Of a stretch of 64,000 bases of DNA, positions 17,539 to 26,514 are shown one piece after another. Each line of letters opens with the position of its first letter. Within the stretch, counting starts at the first letter, position 1. Origin of the DNA: Ferruginibacter albus (GTDB taxonomy: Bacteria > Bacteroidota > Bacteroidia > Chitinophagales > Chitinophagaceae). The DNA is taken from positions 2,010,001 to 2,074,000 of the forward strand of contig NZ_CP083388.1 in the NCBI RefSeq assembly GCF_020042285.1, in the 5' to 3' direction. Position numbers and translations under genes: made by a program. Under the pieces are notes generated by a model. That model saw only the letters and a program-made list of their open reading frames with translations. It ran no database searches and was not told where the DNA came from.

Positions 17539-20500
17539 TCAGTTTGCCACGTTGATTATCATCTTGCTATTATCCGGTTTGTAAATTTCCAGACGATAAA
17601 TTCCTTTTGCAAAATTATTTTTAACCGGGATGTTATGTACGGCTGATCCACCCGAATGTGCAATATTTGTTCTTAGAATTGCCTGTCCTATATTATTATA
17701 TAATACGGTTTTGTAATTACCCGCTGACATATTGGTCAATTCCATATTTATAGTATTACCGGCAACCATTGCAGCTGTAATGTTACCCACCCCATCCGTA
17801 GTTGTAATAACTTTTACTATCACGCTATGTGATGTGCTTCCATCTATACCAACACTGGTAATACGATAATAATTAGTTCCGCTGGTAACAGAAGCATCTA
17901 ACCAACCATAAGCATCACTTATGTTTGTGCCGGAAGCTTTAACGGCAACAGGTGCAAAATTTATTCCATCAGTTGATTTCTCTACAACGTATTGTTTAAT
18001 ATTTACCTGGTTAGAAACGATCCATTGAACTGTTACGCCCTCTCCTGCTTTTTGTGCTTTAATACTGGTGAACGTTACGGGCAATGGTGCATCTGATGAA
18101 GCAAACACCACACTAAAACGTTTATTAAATTGAGAACCGGTGTTGGCGTCTATCGAAAAATCTACACTGGTTGTACCATTTAATGCTATTGGAGTTGATT
18201 TACCCGTATAGCTATCCATTAAATATCCGGTTAGATTTGGATGATCCAAGCTACTCGCAATAAATTCGAAGCGATAATTTCTTTGTGTTGTATTGCTCAA
18301 TTTAAAAGGTATTGTATCTGCTAAACCAATAACAGGTCTTCTTTCTATTGCTAATGATGATGTATTTCTTGCTATTGAGATCGATTCATTGGTATTCGAC
18401 ATTTTCAATGCATCCATAACATCCACACCTGCACTAAACCTGTTATCAAACTGCACCAAATTACCATCCGCTAAAATTGCTGTATCCTGGTCAACCAAAT
18501 ACAAATTAGTTCTGAAAGACTCCGCATTATCTGTAGGTCTGAATACAAGAGTATTTGTATTTGAAGACTTAGCAGTTTCATTAAAGGTTAAACTACATGC
18601 TGTGTTAGCGCTTATATTTTCCACAATAAATGCCTGACCTGATTGTACGTATTGATTCTGATGGGTAGTACCCGTTGCAGAAGTTGATACCAGGTAAGTT
18701 CCGAAATCTGCCGCATCATCCACAACTACATAAGCACCTACAGTATTTAATGTAGGATCCCAGGTATAAAAACGATTAACAATATTCGTTCTTCCAACGC
18801 TGGCAAAATTAACCGGCGATGCATATGGATTACCTATCAGCATATATCTACGACTACTGGTAAAAGACCCCATATTAAATGTTTGCGTTCCTGTTTGTAA
18901 TTTGCCTCTGCTGCTTAAAGTTGTGCTGTTAACAGGCACTACTACATTATTAGGATTCGCAACAGTTAATGGGTTTCTATCTCCGCGAACAAATATAAAA
19001 TATCCCGTATTGTCTGCACTGCCATTAGTGCCTCCTGAAATTGGCGTATGCGTATTCTTAACTTCTACCAACGCCTGGGTGGTAATGTTAAAGCTTTTTA
19101 ATGATGCAGTATTGCTTGTCATATCTAAGCCTGTACCATTAAGAGAACCTGTACCGGTGATGATCGTTCCTTGCCCTTGCGTTGAAGCATTGTATGCAGC
19201 CCCACCATTTTGCCATGAATCATAAATATCATTTGAAGCAGTAAGCGGCGCTGTTAATAATCTCCAGGCACGACGTGCAGGAATATAACGTTGCACAATA
19301 AAGCGTCCTGTATTACTGTAATTAACTGTTCCGTCTACTTTACTTACTCTTGATGTAAAGGAAGATCCTGACTTCAATGTAAGGTCATAAGATGACAGGT
19401 CAAGCGTTGTGCTGCTTGAAACTTTCAATGAGTCTGTGATCGAAGTTACAGCACTTAACGTTTTTGTATTCCCGTTGGATATTTTTAAGCTGTTATAATC
19501 AAAGCCTGTAATATTTTGCGTACCTCCATTGTATTCAATTGTATTATTTGTTTTGCTGTACGTAACATTGGTAGCAGACGCACTAAATGTACCTGCAATA
19601 CCAATTGTTCCCGCCGCTAATGTAACCGTTGCGTTGCCACGATTTCCTGAAATAACAAGATTGTTATAATTCAATGCATTTACAGTTTGCGCAGCAGTAG
19701 CAGCATAATCCACTGTAATACCGGTCAATGTTTTATTGCTGATGGTATATTGATTAATAAAATCAGCTGTTGCTGTAGTACGAGTAACTTTCACAGTTCC
19801 GCTACCCGTTAATGTACCTGTACCGCCTATTGTATTAGAAGCACCCGGAGAAAGAATTGCATTTGCATTGATAGTTAAATTTCCTGCAGCAGTAATATTT
19901 GCAGTTGTAGTTAATGAAACAGGTGATGTAGTATTGGCTACTGTTAACTTATTAAATGCAGTTGTTGCACCGCTGATAGTTTGCAATGAGCTTCCACTGA
20001 AAGTAACGGTACCGCTATTATGCGTAAATGTTCCGCTGTTGCTCCATCCACCGGTTACATTAAATGCTCCTGATGATGGTGCTGTTAATGTACCGCTGCT
20101 GATAGTTACATCTGCCGCAGATACATTCCCTGTTGAACCTGTAAATACACCTCCCGAAATAGTTAACCCGCCGTTGAATGCTTGTGTACCGGAACCCGCT
20201 GTATATGTACCCCCGCTTATAGTAGTTAGATCAGATACAGTGTTTGCAAATCCATTCGCATTAAATGTTCCGGCTGAATTTGTAAATGTGTTGCTAACAG
20301 TTAAAGCATTGGATGTTAGCTGTAATGTTCCTGCTGCATTATGTGATATCTTATTAAATAAAGACCCACCCGAATTTAATGTTTGAGTTCCTGATGCTGC
20401 ATTAAAAATAACAGTTCCTGTATTTGAATTAAAGGTTCCGCTGTTAGCCCAGTTACCGGCAACACTGATAGTATTAGCATTACAAGAAACAATATTGTTG

Positions 20501-23500
20501 GCACTGATAGTAAAACTTCCGACAGTTGGAGAAGTCTCTAATGAAAGATTGTTAGAACCTGATTTGGTAATGGTAACATTATCCCCTGCATTTGGAATAT
20601 AACCATCTGCCCAGTTAGCAGCATTATTCCAATCCGAACTGGAAGCGCCTTTCCATACTACGTTTGATGCCCCAAAGCTCCAGTTGGTATTATTCCCATT
20701 ATTGTGCGAATTAGATGCACTGATAGCTGTAGCATTTGTATTCTTATTATCAGCAACATCTACATAACTAACGCTAAATGCCGATGGATTTATGTTTGCC
20801 TGTGTACCGGATGTACTTGATACTAATTTAAGCAAATTACCACCTGATGCACCAGTTAGTGTAAGCGTTCCCGTTATAGTTTGCGTTGTACCTGCAGTGA
20901 AAGTAAGTGTTGCAGGAACTGAGGTTGTTTTTGTTAAATTTTTAAAAGAGGATGAACCGGTTATTGTTTGATTAACACCATTTAAATTAATGGTGCTTGT
21001 ACCGGCCGTAAATGTACCGGCACTATTATTCCAGTTACCTCCTATAGAATGTGTAAATGAACCTGCACTAAAAGTAGCCGTACCGCTGAGGTTAAAGTCT
21101 TTTGCAATATTGATCGCAGCCAATGCTGTGGCAGAAACGCTTCCACTTAATAAAAAACTTCCTGCAACTGTTAATGTTGAAGCAGGCATTGTTTTAATTC
21201 CTGATCCACTTAAAGTAAGGTTACCATATGTCACTGCGGTTACAGTTTGCGCTGCACCTCCATAGTTAACAGTACTGTTAGAAGTAAATGTTCTTGTTCC
21301 TGTACCGGAAACCGTTGCCATTGCAGATGTGCCTGTTAATGTAAATGTTGCATTATCTGCCACACTTAAGCTTTTGTTAGTAGCCAATGTAATGGACAAA
21401 CCGCCATTGTTTAATGTTCCTGATTGCACACTAATATTGCCGGTTACTCTTGCCGCTGTTATTGCGTTACTACCTAACGTAGATGTTCCGTTATTAATTA
21501 ATACGTTATTGTACACGATACTGCTTAAACCAATTGGAATAGTTTGAGGATCGTTTCCGTTAAAGTTAAAATTACTTGTTGAGCCGGCTGTTAAAGTACC
21601 TGTGTTACTTGTTAACGTTAATGCCCCTGCTAAATTTAATGTACCGGCCCCGCCGCTCATATCTACTACTGCTTGTGCCGCTGTGCTTGATGGAGAATTA
21701 AATACTAAATTACCACCAACAGTAAGTGAACCTGTTGTGATCACCACTTTTCCTACTCTACCGGAATTAGTATTACTTCCGCTTATATTTACATTACCTG
21801 TTACAGTAGCTGAACCTGCATTAATATTCCATGCTGCAGTAGCAGTAGCACTTGGCTGGCTTATTGTAACATCGCCGTTTACGGCTAAATCGCCGGTTGA
21901 ACCAAGGCTTAATGAACTGGATGAGCTCGCAGATGCAAAACTCAATGCACTACATGTATTGGTGTTGTTCATTGTATAGCTTGCGCCTGAGTTAACGGAC
22001 AATGTTGGAAATGTCGTGCTGCCTGAACCACTAAAGGTTTTAGAAGTTCCTTTTAAATTTATAGTTCCTGTTCCTGTTAATGTTCCTCCATTGTTAATCC
22101 AGTTACCTGAAAGATTAACGGCATGAGTAGATGCGGCAAAAGTCGCTCCTGACTCAATAGTAATATCGTTGCTTACAGTTAGATCCGCTCCTGAAGTTTT
22201 TGTACTGGTACCGGAAAAACTAAGATTATTATAAGTTGTATTGTATATGGATTGATTACTGTTAGATGAATAATTAACTGTACAAGAAGAACCCGTGAAA
22301 TCAATTACCGGGCTTCCCGATATTGTAATTGGAGTTGCTCCACCCAAATAAAGTGTACCTGATTTAGCACCTGAATTTAAAGACAAAGTTGTTACAGCTC
22401 CATTTGGCTCTGTTAAACTAGCAGTACCGCCTACACTAATCGAACCTGATTGTAAATTTAATGTAGCATTATTATCATCACTGGCATCATCTATACTCGT
22501 CAGCGTTAAATTACCTGAAACATTCAATGCAGCAATAGTTGATGTTAATGTAGTTGATGCATCACTTGAAAGATTAGTAATTCCTCCACCAACACTCAAT
22601 GACCCACACTCTAATGTTCCGGCACCACTCACAACCGCAGACAATGAAGTACTCGCAGTATTATTTAATTTAACCGCACCACTAACAGATAATGTTGCCG
22701 GTGAATTTACTGCCAACGATGTTCCTGAAGAAGAGAAGGTGAAGTTTGCTGCATTGGTATTACTATTTACAGTAATTGCACCACTTGTATTTGCATCCGT
22801 AATATTATTAAAAGAGGTTGCTGCTGTTCCATCAATTGTTTGAGCCGTTGTACCATTGAAATTAACAGTGCTTGTACCCGTAAAGGTTCCGCCATTATTT
22901 GTCCAGTTGCCTGAAACATTAATAGTAGACGCATTAGCACTTAATGCACCGCTTTTTACCACATCGCCTACTGTTATTCCATAATTACTGGAAGTTGTAT
23001 TCAATGTTCCTGTTGCATCAATAGTAAGGCTTTCCAACGTTTTTGTAGCATCCAGTGTAACACTGTTTTTTATTTCTACATTAATATTTGAACCTGAAGG
23101 AGGAACACCTTGATCAGGTGACCATGTTGAGGTACTTGACCAGCTACCGTTCGCTACAGTAAAGAATGGAATAGGAACTGTTGATGTAACAATGGAAGCA
23201 CTTCCAACTGCGGAAGCATTATTATGATTTGAAGTAAGATCATTGTATTGATTAGAAGTACCGTTAAACTGGTAGTATGCCATCAATCCGGATGTAGAAG
23301 GATCTATTTCATGATACATATCTGTCTGTATCTGTGTAGCACTTCTAGCAGAATTCCATATTCTTACTTCATCAATTTTTGCTCCTGTAGCAAAATCATA
23401 AGTCGTAGTCCCTGATTGACGAGCACCAATAGAAATTACATGTGTATTCGTAGTAGGGAGACTTCCTGTTTTAGTGTAAGATGTTCCTGCAACACCATCA

Positions 23501-24000
23501 ACGTATACTTTAAAATTGGAACCATCGTATGTACCTGCAATATGATGCCATACATTTTTACTTGGAATATTTGCACTGGCTATACAGGGAATACCACTTA
23601 TCCATGAATAAAATCTTATTTTATTGCTCGGAGAATCTACATCCAACGACCATGCTTCTCCACCACCACCTGTTCCTTTTGTAATAATACAACCGCCACC
23701 ATTTGGACCTAACGTTGAAAGATTCACCCACGCTTCTACTGTAATTTTAGTAAGCGCCTGGATGCCTGAACTATTTGGAATTGACACATAATTGCTTGCA
23801 GTTCCCGGAATGTTTACCGCATTTTGCTGACCATTAGCGTTACCAACAAAACCCACCATCAACAATAGTATAAAATGCTTAAGATGTTTTTTGTTGTTCG
23901 CAATGATCTTTGCCGGCGCAAGATCTTTATGCGTTGTGTTTCTTCCCCAATTGCTTATTACTTCTATGCAATAATTCAACAAGAGTGTAAAAAGTTTCAT
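17539..24000 (-). CDS. Giant T9SS-secreted LamG/beta-strand-repeat surface protein (2153 aa)
   Basis: A ~40-residue N-terminal extension precedes the hydrophobic signal core FILLLMVGFVGNANG, with cleavage near 57. A LamG-3/concanavalin-type jelly roll spans ~59-275 (ITVEAWVN, WHHIAGTYDG, KIDEVRIWN), often a carbohydrate-binding fold. A G8-like start (GSWSSTSTWSPDQG) leads into a stalk of beta-strand repeats (~300-1545, SVSGNW/NVSGNWTNNGGT pattern). The shared chassis is at ~1560-2065 (AWRLLTAP, FVRGDRNP, GNPYASP, FRPT, RRP). The C-terminal ~83 residues (NMSAGNYKTVLYNNIGQ, KGIYRLEIYKP) are a T9SS type A sorting domain in which the usual YPNP is degenerate (TAAMVAGN). Likely an adhesin; no enzyme motif is seen. 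Confidence 0.9.
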   Translation of the reverse strand: MKLFTLLLNYCIEVISNWGRNTTHKDLAPAKIIANNKKHLKHFILLLMVGFVGNANGQQNAVNIPGTASNYVSIPNSSGIQALTKITVEAWVNLSTLGPNGGGCIITKGTGGGGEAWSLDVDSPSNKIRFYSWISGIPCIASANIPSKNVWHHIAGTYDGSNFKVYVDGVAGTSYTKTGSLPTTNTHVISIGARQSGTTTYDFATGAKIDEVRIWNSARSATQIQTDMYHEIDPSTSGLMAYYQFNGTSNQYNDLTSNHNNASAVGSASIVTSTVPIPFFTVANGSWSSTSTWSPDQGVPPSGSNINVEIKNSVTLDATKTLESLTIDATGTLNTTSSNYGITVGDVVKSGALSANASTINVSGNWTNNGGTFTGTSTVNFNGTTAQTIDGTAATSFNNITDANTSGAITVNSNTNAANFTFSSSGTSLAVNSPATLSVSGAVKLNNTASTSLSAVVSGAGTLECGSLSVGGGITNLSSDASTTLTSTIAALNVSGNLTLTSIDDASDDNNATLNLQSGSISVGGTASLTEPNGAVTTLSLNSGAKSGTLYLGGATPITISGSPVIDFTGSSCTVNYSSNSNQSIYNTTYNNLSFSGTSTKTSGADLTVSNDITIESGATFAASTHAVNLSGNWINNGGTLTGTGTINLKGTSKTFSGSGSTTFPTLSVNSGASYTMNNTNTCSALSFASASSSSSLSLGSTGDLAVNGDVTISQPSATATAAWNINAGSATVTGNVNISGSNTNSGRVGKVVITTGSLTVGGNLVFNSPSSTAAQAVVDMSGGAGTLNLAGALTLTSNTGTLTAGSTSNFNFNGNDPQTIPIGLSSIVYNNVLINNGTSTLGSNAITAARVTGNISVQSGTLNNGGLSITLATNKSLSVADNATFTLTGTSAMATVSGTGTRTFTSNSTVNYGGAAQTVTAVTYGNLTLSGSGIKTMPASTLTVAGSFLLSGSVSATALAAINIAKDFNLSGTATFSAGSFTHSIGGNWNNSAGTFTAGTSTINLNGVNQTITGSSSFKNLTKTTSVPATLTFTAGTTQTITGTLTLTGASGGNLLKLVSSTSGTQANINPSAFSVSYVDVADNKNTNATAISASNSHNNGNNTNWSFGASNVVWKGASSSDWNNAANWADGYIPNAGDNVTITKSGSNNLSLETSPTVGSFTISANNIVSCNANTISVAGNWANSGTFNSNTGTVIFNAASGTQTLNSGGSLFNKISHNAAGTLQLTSNALTVSNTFTNSAGTFNANGFANTVSDLTTISGGTYTAGSGTQAFNGGLTISGGVFTGSTGNVSAADVTISSGTLTAPSSGAFNVTGGWSNSGTFTHNSGTVTFSGSSLQTISGATTAFNKLTVANTTSPVSLTTTANITAAGNLTINANAILSPGASNTIGGTGTLTGSGTVKVTRTTATADFINQYTISNKTLTGITVDYAATAAQTVNALNYNNLVISGNRGNATVTLAAGTIGIAGTFSASATNVTYSKTNNTIEYNGGTQNITGFDYNSLKISNGNTKTLSAVTSITDSLKVSSSTTLDLSSYDLTLKSGSSFTSRVSKVDGTVNYSNTGRFIVQRYIPARRAWRLLTAPLTASNDIYDSWQNGGAAYNASTQGQGTIITGTGSLNGTGLDMTSNTASLKSFNITTQALVEVKNTHTPISGGTNGSADNTGYFIFVRGDRNPLTVANPNNVVVPVNSTTLSSRGKLQTGTQTFNMGSFTSSRRYMLIGNPYASPVNFASVGRTNIVNRFYTWDPTLNTVGAYVVVDDAADFGTYLVSTSATGTTHQNQYVQSGQAFIVENISANTACSLTFNETAKSSNTNTLVFRPTDNAESFRTNLYLVDQDTAILADGNLVQFDNRFSAGVDVMDALKMSNTNESISIARNTSSLAIERRPVIGLADTIPFKLSNTTQRNYRFEFIASSLDHPNLTGYLMDSYTGKSTPIALNGTTSVDFSIDANTGSQFNKRFSVVFASSDAPLPVTFTSIKAQKAGEGVTVQWIVSNQVNIKQYVVEKSTDGINFAPVAVKASGTNISDAYGWLDASVTSGTNYYRITSVGIDGSTSHSVIVKVITTTDGVGNITAAMVAGNTINMELTNMSAGNYKTVLYNNIGQAILRTNIAHSGGSAVHNIPVKNNFAKGIYRLEIYKPDNSKMIINVAN

Positions 24001-24253
24001 AGCTCAAAGTTTTGTGGAGTTAGCAGCAGAGTTTTACTAACGCCGTTAGATAAAATGATTAATTGACCAGGTTAAGCCAGGAATCAGAATAGTAAATCTT
24101 TAAACTTTGTGGGGTTATAGCTTACGCTATCGGAATTTTGAAGGATGACGGATTATATAATATCAAACGAAAATGAAAATCATTTTAGCAAGGGGTGAAA
24201 AGCTTATCAAGGAAAAGGTATAATTAACAGGATACGGGAGGGATTGTAAGGTT

Positions 24254-24275
24254 AAATTGTATTAGGGTACAATTT
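24254..24275. promoter_or_regulatory. Palindrome with 6-nt spacer upstream of the 2153-aa gene
   Basis: AAATTGTA-TTAGGG-TACAATTT is a perfect 8-bp inverted repeat with a 6-nt spacer ending in GGG, the same geometry as site A but with different arms. It lies ~254-275 nt upstream of the start, again like site A. It could be an operator or an RNA hairpin. Confidence 0.35.
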
Positions 24276-24364
24276 TTTGATTCAATTGTGTGTTGGCAAA
24301 AATAACAACTTTTTTCGTATATGCAAACTTTATAATAGTTTTTTATAAAAAACAGTATCGCCTA

Positions 24365-24405
24365 AAACTTAAAAACCGCCTGAAAATCAGGCGGTTTTTA
24401 AGTTT
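24365..24405. terminator. Strong bidirectional terminator
   Basis: A perfect 19-bp stem with a 3-nt AAA loop and flanking A/T runs on both sides is usable from either strand. It lies 15 nt after the stop of the 666-aa gene. Confidence 0.9.
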
Positions 24406-24419
24406 ATAGCTTCTTGAAA

Positions 24420-26420
24420 TTATTGATTAATTAATTTTAGCGCAGTTCTAACTCCGGAAGAGCTAATTACTTCTAAAGTATAAACTCCTGTCGGCAACGC
24501 ATTGTTCAAATGCAATGTTTGTGTGGCGCTTCCTCCCGAATGACTAATAGAACCAAGTGATAATTTTTGCCCGGTTAATGTGTTCAAATTCACATTATAA
24601 ATTCCTTTATCCATTGCCGTTAGTTGCAGGCTTATTACTCCTCCTTTAACCGGGTTCGGATAAATAGCAATGCCTGCGTCTTTTGTTGTTAGATTTACTT
24701 TGGCAATGGTACTGTATTTAATATTACCATTTTCTTCTACAGCTTTAATTCTATAGAAATTATATCCATCATTTGGAGTAATATCCTGTTGACTGTAACT
24801 ATTAAATCCTCCATTGTTTGTTTTAGCATTGAGAGTTACTACAGAAGTATAGTTAATTCCATCAACAGATTTTTCTACAACGTAATTTCGAACGTTCTGT
24901 TCTGTTGCATTGCTCCAATCAATTTGAACAGCATTATTATTTTGATAGGCTTTGATATTTACAAATGTTACCGGCACTACTCCTGTTTGATTATCTACCC
25001 CAAATGGCGAAAATGAAGTAAACCCGGATGTGCTGGAAATATAAGGATCAGCGCCAGTTCCTGTTCCTGTTATTGTTGCGGGCGTTTCTGTCCATGAACC
25101 TAAGTAGTGTATGGTATAAACAGGATTTGCAGGATTAAACCCACCCGGCATATCCCCCGTCAACCAGGATAATTTGACAGTTGCATCAGAGCCACCGCTT
25201 GTTGCTTCGCTGATATTCCATTGCCTTGGTATTACTTTATTAGGATCGTTTAACGGATGATCAAAAGAATTTTTAACGCCAACTGTAAACACATCCTGCG
25301 TTCCTGTGTTTGCTATATAAGCATTATTAGGAGTTATGGCAGTATTTAAACCAATGGGAAATTTAACTTCAGTTGCGCCCACTGTTTGTGATAAATTGCT
25401 CGTTGCATCTAACCCAAAAAACAGGTCTCTCACTCCCGATAACCCATCGGTTGTTTTGCCTATTGTTAGCTTGGTTGTTTGTGATGCGTCAATCAAACCA
25501 CCGTTAATTGCCTGTAAAGTAAGTATACCTGTGCTTTGTCCTCCTGATGCTAATGTAGTATCAGCTTTAAATTCATTCCCCAATTTCAAAACGCCACCAT
25601 CAACAGTAAGTAAAATGTTGGAAGCAGCCGGCGAAGGCACTTGAATATAACCCGAGATGCCGCCGGAAGACTGGGTATTCGCTGAAAGGTCCAATGTTCC
25701 TTTAATGGCATACGTATAATTGCCATATGTATTTTTCACTTCGCTATTATGAAAGTATCCTGTAGGATCTTTTATTGTAACCGTTTTTCCGGAATTAATA
25801 GTTAGTGTATAGTTGTCCGTTAGTGCTGCATTATATACAACCGAAAGTGCATAATTGCTTTGCTGATACAAATTAAGATTGGCATCGATGATAAAATTCA
25901 ACACACCGCCTGCGGTAGCTCCGCTTCCACCAGGTGTACGCAATCTAAGTATATCATAAGCCCCTGTACCGGTAAGTGTAATGTTGGCAGAGTTTGCAGC
26001 AGTTTCTATATATAAGCCATCGCCGGGTCCGCCTAATACGCCATTATTTATTAAGCTATCATTTACAGGATATGTAAAACCTGTACCGCCGGCTCCAATT
26101 TGTAACCGCCGAGGAGTAGATTTTCCTGCCCAAAGCTTACCTCCGCTTTGTATTACCATACCATGGCAGGCCCTGTTTGTATCTCCCAAAAGAATCGTAT
26201 TTCCTGTATTAATTATTACTTTATTAGTACCTACAGGAGCATTTAATGCAGGATACGTGCTGGAGCCCACTCCCACTGTACCCGATGACCAGGAACGCCA
26301 CACGTTTGCATCGCTCCAATAACCGGATGATACAGTTTCAAAAACTGTTTGTGCCGATGCCCTAATTGTTGAACCGGCTAAAATTGTAAGAACCAAAATT
26401 TTTGTAAATAATCTATTCAT
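24420..26420 (-). CDS. T9SS-secreted beta-helix surface protein (666 aa)
   Basis: The signal peptide is residues 1-24 (cleavage after ASAQ). The mature part starts with a G8-like strand segment (SSGYWSDANVWRSW) and continues as short beta strands with many Gly/Thr/Asn (~25-470). Unlike the four giants it has no AWRLLTAP/RGDR chassis. Only the FnIII-like link (VPVTFVNIKA, NYVVEKSVDGINY, FYRIKAVEENG) precedes the type A sorting domain (IYPNPVKGGVISLQL to the end, ~584-666). Probably a surface-anchored structural or adhesive protein. It has its own terminator and lies 94 nt from the next gene upstream. Confidence 0.9.
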   Translation of the reverse strand: MNRLFTKILVLTILAGSTIRASAQTVFETVSSGYWSDANVWRSWSSGTVGVGSSTYPALNAPVGTNKVIINTGNTILLGDTNRACHGMVIQSGGKLWAGKSTPRRLQIGAGGTGFTYPVNDSLINNGVLGGPGDGLYIETAANSANITLTGTGAYDILRLRTPGGSGATAGGVLNFIIDANLNLYQQSNYALSVVYNAALTDNYTLTINSGKTVTIKDPTGYFHNSEVKNTYGNYTYAIKGTLDLSANTQSSGGISGYIQVPSPAASNILLTVDGGVLKLGNEFKADTTLASGGQSTGILTLQAINGGLIDASQTTKLTIGKTTDGLSGVRDLFFGLDATSNLSQTVGATEVKFPIGLNTAITPNNAYIANTGTQDVFTVGVKNSFDHPLNDPNKVIPRQWNISEATSGGSDATVKLSWLTGDMPGGFNPANPVYTIHYLGSWTETPATITGTGTGADPYISSTSGFTSFSPFGVDNQTGVVPVTFVNIKAYQNNNAVQIDWSNATEQNVRNYVVEKSVDGINYTSVVTLNAKTNNGGFNSYSQQDITPNDGYNFYRIKAVEENGNIKYSTIAKVNLTTKDAGIAIYPNPVKGGVISLQLTAMDKGIYNVNLNTLTGQKLSLGSISHSGGSATQTLHLNNALPTGVYTLEVISSSGVRTALKLINQ

Positions 26421-26458
26421 GTTTGTAAGTTTTAGACAGCATTATTACTGCCATAAAA

Positions 26459-26494
26459 TAAAAAATACGGGAACCTTTATTGTAGATTCCCGTA
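26459..26494 (-). terminator. Rho-independent terminator of the 2759-aa gene
   Basis: On the minus strand an 8-bp stem TACGGGAA/TTCCCGTA with a 13-nt loop is followed by an A/T-rich TTTTTTATTTT tract, 21 nt after the stop. Confidence 0.85.
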
Positions 26495-26514
26495 ATGAGT
26501 TGTAGTATTTATTT

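Larger units (their letters stand above)
24001..24419. other. 419-nt intergenic region upstream of the 2153-aa gene
   Basis: No gene is seen. It holds the strong terminator of the 666-aa gene (24365-24405), a palindrome with a 6-nt spacer (24254-24275), a 13-bp palindrome CTAACGCCGTTAG (24037-24049), and a 15-mer ATATCAAACGAAAAT (24160-24174) that also occurs upstream of the Crp-like gene at 45357-45371. Confidence 0.6.
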
